A DNA stretch of 64,000 nucleotides from Paenibacillus alkalitolerans (GCF_016482785.1 NZ_JAEMXM010000001.1:186001-250000), one strand, 5' to 3'; positions 9,499 through 18,001 are shown, counted from the stretch's first letter. Notes: generated from the sequence alone by a model not told the origin. Program-made: numbers and translations.

Positions 9499-9530
9499 TA
9501 TCCGGCTTCGGGTTTCCCGAGACCCGGATA
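9499..9530. repeat. imperfect hairpin-forming element
   Basis: TATCCGG (9499-9505) pairs with CCGGATA (9524-9530), and inside it TCGGG (9508-9512) pairs with CCCGA (9516-9520). No T run follows, so it is not a typical terminator. It may be a REP-like intergenic element or a transcript-end structure. Confidence 0.4.
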
Positions 9531-9613
9531 CGTTAGGAAGTTTGTGTAAACATTCGACAACAGTTCTATCACGTACCGGATAATGCAGGGTTAAAAAAAT
9601 AAAAAAACATTCC

Positions 9614-9643
9614 TTGACAGGAATATACCGTTTTGGGTATATT
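9614..9643 (+). promoter_or_regulatory. promoter with overlapping inverted repeat upstream of the VOC gene
   Basis: TTGACA (9614-9619) is separated by 18 bases from TATATT (9638-9643). A perfect 8-bp inverted repeat, AATATACC (9622-9629) / GGTATATT (9636-9643), fills the spacer and covers the -10 box, which is the layout of a repressor operator. The repressor is not identified in the window. Confidence 0.6.
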
Positions 9644-9693
9644 ATAACCAAGGGATTGACAAGCTCCCATAAAAAACTTTGAGGTGATATGAG

Positions 9694-10104
9694 ATGGCAG
9701 TTAAATCGAATAACATTTTTGTAAATTTGCCCGTGAAAGATCTGAAGAAAACAAACGAGTTTTTCTCACAAATCGGTTTTGAATTTAACGCGCAATTTTC
9801 TAATGAAAATGCAACGTGCATGGTAATTAACGAGAACATCTTCGTCATGCTGCTGGCTGAAGAGTTTTTCAAGACATTTACTAAGAAAGATATCGCCGAT
9901 GCCACGAGAAGTACGGAAGTACTTATCGGATTGTCGGCCGAAAGCAAAGAAAAAGTGGATGAGATGGTCAACAAAGCGCTGTCTGCCGGAGGAAAGCCTG
10001 CCAACGAGCCGCAGGATCACGGTTTTATGTACGGGTGGAGCTTTCAGGATTTGGACGGCCATATTTGGGAAGTTATTTATATGGATCCAAGCGCGATTGC
10101 CTAA
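9694..10104 (+). CDS. VOC (glyoxalase/bleomycin-resistance fold) family protein
   Basis: A 136-residue single-domain VOC protein. It starts IFVNLPVKDLKKTNEFFSQI, the usual first beta-alpha unit, and ends FQDLDGHIWEVIYMD, the conserved strand bearing the C-terminal metal-site Glu. The family includes glyoxalases, dioxygenases and antibiotic-binding proteins, and the specific reaction is not evident. GAGGTGAT at 9681-9688 is the ribosome site. It is monocistronic, lying between its own promoter (9614) and a terminator (10119). Confidence 0.88.
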   Translation: MAVKSNNIFVNLPVKDLKKTNEFFSQIGFEFNAQFSNENATCMVINENIFVMLLAEEFFKTFTKKDIADATRSTEVLIGLSAESKEKVDEMVNKALSAGGKPANEPQDHGFMYGWSFQDLDGHIWEVIYMDPSAIA

Positions 10105-10118
10105 TGCACGCGAGCAAG

Positions 10119-10156
10119 AGCTAAGACGGCCGGTTCCGGCCGGACTTAGCTTTTTC
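10119..10156. terminator. bidirectional terminator between convergent genes
   Basis: AGCTAAG (10119-10125) pairs with CTTAGCT (10145-10151), with an inner GGCCGG/CCGGCC stem, and a T-rich tract follows. It separates the plus-strand VOC gene from the convergent minus-strand membrane-protein gene. Confidence 0.8.
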
Positions 10157-10166
10157 TTCTGCTCAA

Positions 10167-10433
10167 CTATCTGACAAAGTAACCGATGATCATCATCACG
10201 AGACCGAAAATCGCAGCCCCGCGTTTCACGCTTTTATTTTCTTTCGGCCGTAAAAATAAGCTGACGATAAAGCCTAACGGGATTACAAGTCCGTTCAAGT
10301 TAAAGTAGAAAGCGCCTAGAATGTAGTACCCGAAAAGCTTCAGCACCAGTAAATCCTCGTCTTGTTCGCGGTTTTTGTACAGCAAGAAAACGGCGCCGAT
10401 CAAGACCAAAGTCCAAAAAATAAAATACATCAT
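10167..10433 (-). CDS. small multi-pass membrane protein of unknown function
   Basis: 88 residues with three hydrophobic segments: residues about 4-19 (FIFWTLVLIGAVFLLY), 30-62 and 73-86 (IFGLVMMIIGYF). A short charged loop NREQDEDLL and a basic KENKSVKRG lie between them. A strong ribosome site (GGAAGGAGG) sits six bases before the start, supporting a real gene. No family was recognised. It is convergent with the VOC gene and divergent from the MOSC gene. Confidence 0.7.
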   Translation of the reverse strand: MMYFIFWTLVLIGAVFLLYKNREQDEDLLVLKLFGYYILGAFYFNLNGLVIPLGFIVSLFLRPKENKSVKRGAAIFGLVMMIIGYFVR

Positions 10434-10516
10434 GTTCCTCCTTCCAATAAAATTATACTTATACTACGCTTGTATATGGAAGAAGTTCCTCATTTTATCT
10501 GACGGGGTGAAAGCGA

Positions 10517-11068
10517 GTGATATTTTCGGATGGTCTTGTAATTGCAGTAAGCTCAAGCCCGACCCATTCCTTTAGCAAAGAGAACCAAGAAAGCATTTCA
10601 CTGCTTGCGGGATTGGGTGTTGCAGAAGACGCGCATTCGGGCGTTACGGTCAAACATCGTTCCAGAGTAACCGTTGATCCTTCCCAACCCAATCTCAGAC
10701 AAGTTCATCTTATTCATTCCGAATTGCATGACGAGCTGCGGACGAAGGGCTTCAATGTCTCCGCAGGTCAAATGGGGGAGAATATTACTACGCGCGGAAT
10801 TGAACTGTTGAAGCTTCCAAGAGGAACACGTCTTCATATTGGCAATACCGCAATAGTTGAAGTAACCGGCCTTAGAAATCCGTGCAAGCAATTGGACGAT
10901 TTTCAAACAGGTCTGATGTCGGCGGTATTAGAGACGGACGAACAAGGGAAATTGATTCGCAAAGCGGGGATTATGGGAGTAGTTATAGCGGGAGGAGAGG
11001 TAAAACCGCTGGACCGGATTAAGGTTTCGCTCCCTGATGAACCATATTTGCCGCTTGAACGTGTGTAA
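10517..11068 (+). CDS. MOSC domain-containing protein
   Basis: 183 residues forming a stand-alone MOSC (MoCo sulfurase C-terminal) domain. Conserved features are GVAEDAHSG near the start, QVHLIHSELHDEL, NITTRGIELLKLPRGTRL, and the hallmark cysteine in VTGLRNPCKQLDDF, then GIMGVVIAGGEVKPLDRI. Family members carry sulfur or act on N-hydroxylated substrates with molybdenum cofactor enzymes; the specific partner is not in this window. The start is GTG 10517 with GGGGTGA upstream. A terminator follows at 11076. Confidence 0.9.
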   Translation: MIFSDGLVIAVSSSPTHSFSKENQESISLLAGLGVAEDAHSGVTVKHRSRVTVDPSQPNLRQVHLIHSELHDELRTKGFNVSAGQMGENITTRGIELLKLPRGTRLHIGNTAIVEVTGLRNPCKQLDDFQTGLMSAVLETDEQGKLIRKAGIMGVVIAGGEVKPLDRIKVSLPDEPYLPLERV

Positions 11069-11075
11069 TCATGCC

Positions 11076-11105
11076 AAGAGGTGCTCTCGATGCACCTCTT
11101 TTTTC
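11076..11105 (+). terminator. intrinsic terminator after the MOSC gene
   Basis: A perfect 9-bp stem AAGAGGTGC (11076-11084) / GCACCTCTT (11092-11100), a seven-base loop and a T run. Confidence 0.9.
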
Positions 11106-11189
11106 TTTAAACGATAAAATCGCCAAATTTCGGCAAAATCTCCTATGGTCAAACATAATGAGAGCGGATACAATTGGACCATGAATAGA

Positions 11190-11201
11190 ATTATCGATAA
11201 T
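11190..11201. promoter_or_regulatory. ATTATCGATAAT palindrome, candidate operator
   Basis: A perfect 12-bp palindrome about 165 bases upstream of the AraC-type gene. The same 12 bases occur at 21654-21665, upstream of the GntR regulator, where the palindrome extends to 14 bp. This suggests the GntR protein also acts here. Inference from shared sequence only. Confidence 0.5.
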
Positions 11202-11367
11202 CGTTAATCGGTAATGACCAATAAGAAAGATGGTGAGGATAAGGACTTTAAAACGGCTTAGGGAGCTTCTTCTGTAAAGAATCCATGTCGAGCAGTATGA
11301 AGCCACTCAACTGAACTAACGCATTTCATCTTAGTGCATTAACATGTGTTAAGGGGGAAGTGGAGGT

Positions 11368-12534
11368 ATGCAAAACCAAGGTCTTTTATTCAAGAACGAG
11401 GTTGTCCTCAAGTTGATGAGAGATCGTTATATGTCTGATCTAGTCTCCGATAAAGGAAATGCCAAGCAAAATTTAAAAGAGAATCTCACCTACTTGCAAT
11501 TAAATCCGTACTTCTCCTTTCCGACAGTGGCATTGATTGAGCCGGCAGGCTCTTTGCGGGAAGAGGATGAGAAGCGGCAAATAAAACATCAGATCAGAGC
11601 TTTCTTGGAAGAACATCTATCTAATGACTGCATAGTGTTCCTAGATGAGTCCGGGCGAATCGGGATCTTGTTCTCATGGGTATCGAAGGAAGTAATGGAA
11701 GCTGTCCGAACGATGCTGAAAAAATATTTTGCGAACCCGGTAAATATTGGTGTGGGCAAGCCGTGCAACCAACTCTCGGTAATACATTCTTCATACACGG
11801 AAGCTTCCCACGCACTGCAATATAAATTTTACAAGGGAACGGGACAGATCATTTATTTCAGCGAGCTTGGAAAATATGAGTCATCCGGTGACTATCCGGC
11901 GGCAAAAGAGCAAGAGCTGTTCCAATATATTAGATCCGCGAAGTGTCCGTCCGAAATCGAACAGGCCGTCAATGAATTCTACCAATATATTTTACGGAAC
12001 GGCCCGGTCGAAATAATAAACATTTACGAACTATCGATTCGTCTTCTGGTGGGAATCGAAAAGAGGATTCTTGCCGCAGATCTTAAAGGCGGTTACAAAT
12101 CTTATGAAGTTATGTCGATAATCAAGATGGAGACGCTGCAAGAAATAAAACTCTACGTCAGCAAGTATTTAACGGATATTGCGGAAATACTCTCCCAAAA
12201 CGCAAGAGTGAACCACCGAAGCATTATCAAGAAGACGATTCAATATATGGAGCAGGAATGCCAGCACGCAACATTGCACAGCGTTGCAAAGAAGGTATAT
12301 ATGACTCCCGCGTATTTGAGTTTGCTTTTCAAAACAAACACCGGCAAAACGTTCATTGAACAGTTGACCGATATCCGAATGGATAAGGCCAAAGATATGT
12401 TGAAAAGCACGCATTTAAAAAACTACGAAGTGGCAGTAAGAGTCGGATACCATGATTCTAGATATTTCAGCCAAATATTTAAGAAAAAGGTCGGCGTTTC
12501 GCCCAGCGAATATCGTGCATCGCTAGGGCATTAA
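11368..12534 (+). CDS. AraC-family regulator, receiver-less YesN-like
   Basis: 388 residues. The C-terminal 100 form the double helix-turn-helix of AraC/XylS regulators: LHSVAKKVYMTPAYLSLLFK, then MDKAKDMLKSTHLKNYEVAVRVGYHDSRYFSQIFKK split over two helices, ending GVSPSEYR. The middle (about residues 55-175, with IGVGKPCNQLSVIHSSYTEA and ALQYKFYKGTGQIIYF) matches the degenerate GGDEF-like domain of YesN-type response regulators, but the N-terminal phosphoacceptor receiver is absent. GTGGAGG precedes ATG 11368. It stands directly upstream of a sugar importer and probably activates it. Confidence 0.88.
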   Translation: MQNQGLLFKNEVVLKLMRDRYMSDLVSDKGNAKQNLKENLTYLQLNPYFSFPTVALIEPAGSLREEDEKRQIKHQIRAFLEEHLSNDCIVFLDESGRIGILFSWVSKEVMEAVRTMLKKYFANPVNIGVGKPCNQLSVIHSSYTEASHALQYKFYKGTGQIIYFSELGKYESSGDYPAAKEQELFQYIRSAKCPSEIEQAVNEFYQYILRNGPVEIINIYELSIRLLVGIEKRILAADLKGGYKSYEVMSIIKMETLQEIKLYVSKYLTDIAEILSQNARVNHRSIIKKTIQYMEQECQHATLHSVAKKVYMTPAYLSLLFKTNTGKTFIEQLTDIRMDKAKDMLKSTHLKNYEVAVRVGYHDSRYFSQIFKKKVGVSPSEYRASLGH

Positions 12535-12590
12535 GAAATCTTTATCTCTAAAAAAAACAAACATTTTCGTAAAATCGTCACCTGTCAATA

Positions 12591-12604
12591 TGAAAGCGGT
12601 TTCT
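12591..12604 (+). promoter_or_regulatory. candidate CcpA cre site
   Basis: TGAAAGCGGTTTCT matches 13 of 14 positions of the cre consensus TGWAANCGNTNWCA and lies 24 bases before the importer operon. Catabolite repression of the importer is inferred. Confidence 0.6.
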
Positions 12605-12627
12605 GATATATTAAGTTCACTTGGGTT

Positions 12628-13602
12628 ATGAGGGGTGAGACATATGGGATAAACTCAGCCGCAGTAAGCAAGCTTTCGTTATGGACACGATTGGTTCGAA
12701 AGAAAAAGAATAACTCGTACGAAACCAATATAGCGGGTTACGTATTTATTTCGCCCTGGTTAATAGGTTTTCTACTGCTTACGCTTTGGCCGATTGCTCA
12801 GTCTTTCTACTTATCCTTCACCGAATACTCCCTTTTAGCCGATCCGATTTGGGTAGGTACCGAAAATTACAAGAAAATTTTTACCAAAGACGCGCTGTTC
12901 GGCAAATCGCTAGCTGTCACATTTACATTCGTACTGTTTTCCGTTCCTCTCAAACTGTTTTTTTCGTTAATGGTAGCCATGCTTCTTAATAGAAGGTTAA
13001 AGGGCATGAACCTGTACCGGACGGCGATTTACTTTCCATCCTTAATTGGCGGCAGTATTGCCGTATCCGTTCTTTGGAGAAACATGTTCGGTTTAGATGG
13101 CTACGTGAACCAAGTACTTGCATGGTTCGGTATTCAAGGTGTCGGTTGGATTACAAATCCGGACACCGCGCTTGGTACGCTGATCCTATTGAACACTTGG
13201 CAATTCGGTTCAACAATGGTGATTTTCTTGGCCGGATTAAAGCAAATTCCACAGGAGCTGTACGAATCGGCCTCCGTGGACGGAGCAGGAAGATTGAGGA
13301 AGTTCGTCAATATTACGCTTCCAATGCTTTCACCGGTCATGTTTTTCAACCTTGTGCTTGGCGTAATCGGCTCGTTCCAAATGTTCACGTCGGCGTTCAT
13401 CATTACTAAAGGCGGACCGGTCCAATCGACGTATATGTACGCCTTGTTCCTTTACGAGAAAGCATTCAAGCATTATCAGATGGGCTATGCTTCCGCACTG
13501 GCTTGGATACTGCTTGCGATTGTTGCCGCCTTAACCGCGCTTAACTTCTTTGCTTCGCGTTACTGGGTATTTTATGAGGCGGATGGGGGGAAGTCCAAAT
13601 GA
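12628..13602 (+). CDS. MalF/UgpA-like carbohydrate ABC transporter permease
   Basis: About 324 residues, six membrane segments, first YVFISPWLIGFLLLTLWPIA. The EAA-type loop reads ESASVDGAGRLRKFVNITLP around residue 215. It contacts the shared ATPase. The N-terminus is uncertain: ATG 12628 has no clear ribosome site, while AGGGGTGAG at 12631-12639 lies inside the frame and precedes an out-of-frame ATG-GGA-TAA. The stop overlaps the next start by four bases, indicating translational coupling with the second permease. Confidence 0.9.
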   Translation: MRGETYGINSAAVSKLSLWTRLVRKKKNNSYETNIAGYVFISPWLIGFLLLTLWPIAQSFYLSFTEYSLLADPIWVGTENYKKIFTKDALFGKSLAVTFTFVLFSVPLKLFFSLMVAMLLNRRLKGMNLYRTAIYFPSLIGGSIAVSVLWRNMFGLDGYVNQVLAWFGIQGVGWITNPDTALGTLILLNTWQFGSTMVIFLAGLKQIPQELYESASVDGAGRLRKFVNITLPMLSPVMFFNLVLGVIGSFQMFTSAFIITKGGPVQSTYMYALFLYEKAFKHYQMGYASALAWILLAIVAALTALNFFASRYWVFYEADGGKSK

Positions 13603-14438
13603 ATGCGTTGCGCCCCAAACTTTCGGTACTCGGCAACCATTTGTTCTTATCGAGCTTCTCGCTGCTGATGCTGTATCCGGTGATTTGGTGGATCGGGGCA
13701 TCCTTGAAAAAAACCGAGGAAATGCGTTTGCCTACCATTTGGCCGGAGACGCCTATGTGGGGAAATTACACGAAGGGTTGGAATTTCTCCGCCGAGTTTT
13801 CATTCGGGCACTTCTTCGCCAATACGTTGATGATGGAGTTTTGGAACGTACTGGGCGGGGTGCTGACCAGCGCCGTAGTGGCTTACGGCTTCGCCCGATT
13901 GAATTTTAAGCTTCGCAGCTTTTGGTTCTCGATTCTCCTCCTTACGATGATGCTGCCGGGTCAGGTAACGATCGTTCCGCAGTATATTTTGTATAACAAT
14001 TTGGGTCTTGTGGACAGTTATATTCCGTTGATTTTACCGCATTTCTTCGGCGGCGGGGCATTTTTCGTCTTTCTGTTGGTTCAATTTATCAGAGGTATTC
14101 CGAAGGATTTGGACGAAGCGGCAAAGATAGACGGTGCCTCGGTTTACGGAATTTTCCTCCGGGTTGTTTTTCCATTAATTAAACCGGCGTTGGTCACGGT
14201 GGCCATCTTCACATTTATTTGGAGTTGGGATGATTTTTTTGGGCAAGTGCTGTATTTGAGCTCCGTCGAGAAATTTACCGTCGGCTTGGCATTGAGGATG
14301 TTTATCGACCAGTTTGAAATTCAGTGGGGGCAGCTTTTAGCGATGTCGCTGCTCTCGATTGTTCCGTCGGTCATTGTATTTTTCCTAGCACAGAAGCATT
14401 TCGTCGAAGGAATCGCCACTACCGGTTTAAAAGGATAA
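13599..14438 (+). CDS. MalG-like carbohydrate ABC transporter permease
   Basis: 279 residues with six membrane segments. The EAA loop is EAAKIDGASVYGIFLRVVFP and the C-terminus KHFVEGIATTGLKG is diagnostic of MalG/CUT1 inner-membrane permeases. It starts in an ATGA overlap with the preceding permease. With the binding protein at 14467 it makes a complete CUT1 importer except for the ATPase, which is not encoded here. Confidence 0.93.
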   Translation: MNALRPKLSVLGNHLFLSSFSLLMLYPVIWWIGASLKKTEEMRLPTIWPETPMWGNYTKGWNFSAEFSFGHFFANTLMMEFWNVLGGVLTSAVVAYGFARLNFKLRSFWFSILLLTMMLPGQVTIVPQYILYNNLGLVDSYIPLILPHFFGGGAFFVFLLVQFIRGIPKDLDEAAKIDGASVYGIFLRVVFPLIKPALVTVAIFTFIWSWDDFFGQVLYLSSVEKFTVGLALRMFIDQFEIQWGQLLAMSLLSIVPSVIVFFLAQKHFVEGIATTGLKG

Positions 14439-14466
14439 TCATTACAGTCAAGAGAGGGGTAATGAA

Positions 14467-15801
14467 ATGAAGGGTGATCGTTTGCGGGCAAAGGGGTTGA
14501 CTTTGCTGATGACTATTGTTCTGTTGCTTGTAACGGCTTGCAGCGGGGGCGGGCAAGAAGCGGGAACAGAAGTCCAGGAGGAACCGGCGGCTGAGTCCGG
14601 GGAGAAATCAAACAATAACGCAAAGCTTAGCATTATGTGGTGGGGACCGGATGCAAGACACGAAGCCACATTGAAAGCGCTCGAAATTTATACGAAGCAG
14701 CATCCTAACGTCACGTTTACGCCGGAATATCTGGCTTGGGACGGGTATTGGAGCAAATTGCCTACGCTTGCGGCGTCGAAATCAATGACGGACGTGCTGC
14801 AGATGGACGCCGCTTATATTAAGGAATACGTGGCGAGAGGCACGCTTGAGGATTTGTCCGACATTGATCTTAGCGGTATCGTTGATCCTAAAGTAATCGA
14901 CAACCTGAAGATCGACGGTAAGCTGTATGGCATTCCGCTTAGCCAAAATGCGCAAGGTATCGCGTTCAACAAAGCCGAACTCGAACAATTCGGCATTCCG
15001 CTGCCGCAAAAGGATTGGACATGGGACGACTACTTCAACTGGGCTAGGGAGGCTCGCAAGAAACTGCCGGAAGGCCAGTATCCGATCGGTGATACCACCA
15101 CTTGGGACTGGTATCAATATTACCAAGCGTCCATGGGTAAAGGCGAGATCATGGCGGACGGCGGAAAAACATTCAATCTCGACAAAGAATTATTCATGAA
15201 GTTTTTCAACACTTATGCGGAATTCCGCAAAGAAGGCATTGTTCCGCCGGCGGAACAAGCGGCGGCGTTTGTGGAAAACGATCCGCAAGCGGATCCGATG
15301 GCATCCGGCGTCGTTATGACCCGCGGCGGTACAACAGGTTCCGTAAGCGTGCTGGAAACATTAATGCCAGGTAAAGTAGATGTCGTCAATGTTCCAACGG
15401 GACCTGCAGGCGGCGGTTGGGCGCAATCCACGATCTTCTTGAGTGTCAGCGCGAACTCAAAGTATAAGCAAGAAGCAAAAGAGTTTGTTCGGTGGTTCAT
15501 TACGGATAAGGAAGCCGGTCAAGCGCTTCGTCTGACCCGCGGCATTCCGATCAATCCGGAAATTTATGCAGAGCTTGAACCGACGCTGGAACCGAAAGAT
15601 AAGCTCGGCAAGAAAATATATGACGTCTCAGTCGATAAAGCGATGCCATTCTTCAGTGCCGCCCCAGGCTATACGGAATGGGTAGACGCTTTCAAAGCGG
15701 AGATGGAAGCAGTTACTTACGGCCAGCAATCGATAGAGGAAGCTTATAATAAAATCAATCAAATGGGTCAAGACCTGGCAGCTAATGCAGCCAACAAATA
15801 A
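14467..15801 (+). CDS. carbohydrate ABC transporter solute-binding lipoprotein (CUT1)
   Basis: 444 residues. The signal peptide ends in lipobox LVTAC with the lipid-anchored cysteine at residue 25, followed by a Glu/Ala/Ser-rich linker. The mature part resembles family 1 solute-binding proteins: LSIMWWGPDARHEATLKALEI at its start, YGIPLSQNAQGIAFNKAEL in the hinge, and EFVRWFITDKEAGQA near the end. AGAGAGGGGTAATGAA supplies the ribosome site. The neighbouring dehydratase/SDR operon suggests that the ligand is a uronate, aldonate or an oligosaccharide yielding one, which is inference. A 15-bp-stem terminator follows. Confidence 0.93.
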   Translation: MKGDRLRAKGLTLLMTIVLLLVTACSGGGQEAGTEVQEEPAAESGEKSNNNAKLSIMWWGPDARHEATLKALEIYTKQHPNVTFTPEYLAWDGYWSKLPTLAASKSMTDVLQMDAAYIKEYVARGTLEDLSDIDLSGIVDPKVIDNLKIDGKLYGIPLSQNAQGIAFNKAELEQFGIPLPQKDWTWDDYFNWAREARKKLPEGQYPIGDTTTWDWYQYYQASMGKGEIMADGGKTFNLDKELFMKFFNTYAEFRKEGIVPPAEQAAAFVENDPQADPMASGVVMTRGGTTGSVSVLETLMPGKVDVVNVPTGPAGGGWAQSTIFLSVSANSKYKQEAKEFVRWFITDKEAGQALRLTRGIPINPEIYAELEPTLEPKDKLGKKIYDVSVDKAMPFFSAAPGYTEWVDAFKAEMEAVTYGQQSIEEAYNKINQMGQDLAANAANK

Positions 15802-15831
15802 TAGCTGACAGAGTGCGCAATTTTTTTCATT

Positions 15832-15870
15832 CCCGAATTAACGGAAAAGCGTTCCGTTAATTCGGGGTTT
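15832..15870 (+). terminator. strong intrinsic terminator of the CUT1 importer operon
   Basis: A perfect 15-bp stem (15832-15846 with 15852-15866), loop AAGCG and a short T tract. Confidence 0.85.
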
Positions 15871-15887
15871 CTTGCTACATTAACTCT

Positions 15888-16177
15888 GTGTCGAACCCCC
15901 TTGTGCGAACTATTCCCTTGAAACAGATAAACCGAGTCGGTTGTGACCTATGTCTCGAACCTCCTTGCGGGCACTATCCCTATGAATCAGACAAACCAAG
16001 TCGGTTTTGACCCTTGTCTCGCCCCCCTTGTATGCACCATCCCCATGAATCATATAAACCGTGTCGGTCTGACCTATGTCCAGAACCTCCTTGCAGGCAA
16101 TATCCCCAAGGTTCAGATAAACGAGTCGCCATGACCTCGTTTCAACTGTTTTATGAGAGCTATCCCTGTTGTTTCAG
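15888..16177. repeat. degenerate tandem repeat, about 61-64 bp period
   Basis: Four and a half units start at 15888, 15952, 16016, 16078 and 16139. Each opens with a GTSTCGAAC-like block, then CCTTG, then a TATCCC-type block, CAGATAAACC, AGTCGG, and TGACCT. Units differ by substitutions and small indels. The array lies in the 770-base gap between the importer terminator and the 3' end of the convergent dehydratase operon, and no gene is evident in it. It is not CRISPR-like, since there are no invariant repeats with unique spacers. Confidence 0.75.
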
Positions 16178-16376
16178 AACTCGGCAAGGATCGCGGTCGA
16201 AACGTACAAAGAGGGATGAACTCCGGAATCCGGAATCTCAAAATACCCATTGCTGACTAACCGGGAGAGTATGCGCAAGTTGATACGCAACTGGAAGTCC
16301 GGGCAGCAGGATCGGGACAAATGGACAAACGATCGTCTGAATGTAGGGGATAGTGCGCGCAAGGAGTAACGAGGGG

Positions 16377-16470
16377 ACTTATGAAGTTGCGAAGGGGCTT
16401 CTTCTTGAGGTAAACGGGGGTACTTATGAAGTTGCGAGAGGTGAAGGGATCGGCGCTTATGGAGGTGCGA
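16377..16470. repeat. second short degenerate direct repeat
   Basis: ACTTATGAAGTTGCGA occurs at 16377-16392 and 16422-16437, and a diverged copy GCTTATGGAGGTGCGA lies at 16455-16470. The rest of 16178-16572 shows no gene; the minus-strand frame across it is low-complexity and repeat-derived. Confidence 0.6.
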
Positions 16471-16572
16471 AACAGAAAATTGAGTAGCAGTTTCGAGCTG
16501 CTCAAGTGGTCTAAAGGAAGGGGGTGACCGCCAAGGCAAACTCCTTAACGGTCCTATTGATATGCAATCCCA

Positions 16573-17964
16573 TTAGCTCCACAATCGGTCGTTGCCGACA
16601 AAGTCGTTCCATTCGTCCGTAGATTCCCACAGACCGGGAACTTGCGGATGCAGGTGCTGCGCGATCACTTCGTCGTTAAGCTCTTCTATGCCGAGACCCG
16701 GCGCGTCCGCAACGCGGATGAACCCGTTCTGCAGGAGCGGTTTTGGAAGTTGGGGAGCAATAATAATATCATCCCACCACGGAACTTCGACGGAGTGGAA
16801 CTCAAGCGCTAGGAAGTTCTCGGTTGCTGCCGCAACGTGAACGGCCGCCAAGCAGGCGATTGGGCTTTCCGCCATATGGATGGCCATTGCGACACCGTAT
16901 TCCTGCGCCATATCGCCGATCTTCTTCGTTTCCAAAATACCGCCGGCCGTCAGAACGTCCGGGTGAATGATAGAAACACCGCCGGACTCGAGAAGCGGCT
17001 TGAAGTTTTCTTTTAAATAAATATCCTCTCCCGTGCAGATCGGTGTCGTTACGGAGTTGGCCAAACGTACATATTGATCGGTATAATGCCAGGGGATCAT
17101 GTCTTCCATCCAAGCAAGATTGAACTTATCGATGCGGCGTCCGAGCTTGATGCAGTCTTCGATGCCAATATGGCCGAAATGGTCGATACAGAGCGGCACT
17201 TCGCAGCCGATTACGGAACGGACATCGGCCACGTATTGCTCGAGTATATCCAATCCTTTCTCGGTCACGTGGATACCGGTGAAAGGATGGGCGATATTTT
17301 GGAAGTCATAAGCGCGATTGCGCAGGTAACGCAGTTCTTCCGCCGGCACATTGCCATTCTTCCTTGCATTCCAATAAGCCCTGGATGCCTCGCGCATTTC
17401 CTCTAAGAAACCTAGCGGCGCGCTGAGTGTTCCCGGTTCGTCGATGATTTGGCCGATCCCAAGATCCATCTTCAGGAAGGTGAAGCCTTGCTCCATCCGT
17501 TTCTTAAGCGCATGTCCCATCGCCGTGCCTGTATCTTTACCGTCCACATCGGTATCGCAATACATCCGGATTTTATCGCGGAACTTGCCGCCAAGCATTT
17601 GGTAGATCGGGATGCCGTAGGCTTTGCCGGCCAAATCCCATAATGCGATCTCGATTCCGCTTACGCCGCCGCCTTGGCGTGCGTGGCCGCCAAACTGCTT
17701 AATCCGGCGGAACAGCTTATCGATATTGCAAGGATTTTCACCGAGAAGGCGGGGCTTGAGCATTTGTGCGTACAGTTTATCTGCGCCGTCGCGCACTTCG
17801 CCGAAGCCGACCAAACCTTGGTTTGTATATACTTTGATCAAAGAGCAGTGCATCGGGGCGCCGACAATATCAGCGAACCTGATGTCGGTAATTTTCAACT
17901 CGGAAGGTTTCGAATGGGTGTTTACATGGGCTAGCGCGCTTCCATAAGATTGTTGTTGTACCAT
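16573..17964 (-). CDS. enolase-superfamily sugar-acid dehydratase (mandelate racemase/muconate lactonizing group)
   Basis: 463 residues, last gene of the minus-strand operon. An N-terminal capping domain (LKITDIRFADIVGAPMHCSL) precedes a TIM barrel. Visible catalytic elements are Lys in FLKMDLG, metal ligands Asp in CIDHFGHIG, Glu in WMEDMIPW and Glu in TGEDIY, and the general-base dyad Asp in HPDVLTAGGI with His in AIHMAE. This pattern fits galactonate/gluconate-type acid-sugar dehydratases producing 2-keto-3-deoxy acids. An insertion (about residues 195-235, EMREASRAYWNARKNG) makes it longer than typical members of about 380-400 residues. AAAGGAGT precedes the start. The exact sugar acid cannot be assigned. 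Confidence 0.88.
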   Translation of the reverse strand: MVQQQSYGSALAHVNTHSKPSELKITDIRFADIVGAPMHCSLIKVYTNQGLVGFGEVRDGADKLYAQMLKPRLLGENPCNIDKLFRRIKQFGGHARQGGGVSGIEIALWDLAGKAYGIPIYQMLGGKFRDKIRMYCDTDVDGKDTGTAMGHALKKRMEQGFTFLKMDLGIGQIIDEPGTLSAPLGFLEEMREASRAYWNARKNGNVPAEELRYLRNRAYDFQNIAHPFTGIHVTEKGLDILEQYVADVRSVIGCEVPLCIDHFGHIGIEDCIKLGRRIDKFNLAWMEDMIPWHYTDQYVRLANSVTTPICTGEDIYLKENFKPLLESGGVSIIHPDVLTAGGILETKKIGDMAQEYGVAMAIHMAESPIACLAAVHVAAATENFLALEFHSVEVPWWDDIIIAPQLPKPLLQNGFIRVADAPGLGIEELNDEVIAQHLHPQVPGLWESTDEWNDFVGNDRLWS

Positions 17965-18001
17965 CGTTCGGACTCCTTTGCCATCATATTAAGAGGTTTG
18001 G

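Noticed and set aside
15888-16177. Possible CRISPR array
   Set aside because: Units are adjacent, diverged along their whole length, have no invariant repeat plus unique spacer pattern and no cas genes are nearby.
15943-16256. Open frames across the 62-bp repeats
   Set aside because: They arise from the tandem repeat itself, have no ribosome site and no recognised domain.
16174-16539. Minus-strand frame of 121 codons rich in SQLHK-type repeats
   Set aside because: Low-complexity translation of short intergenic repeats, no start context.
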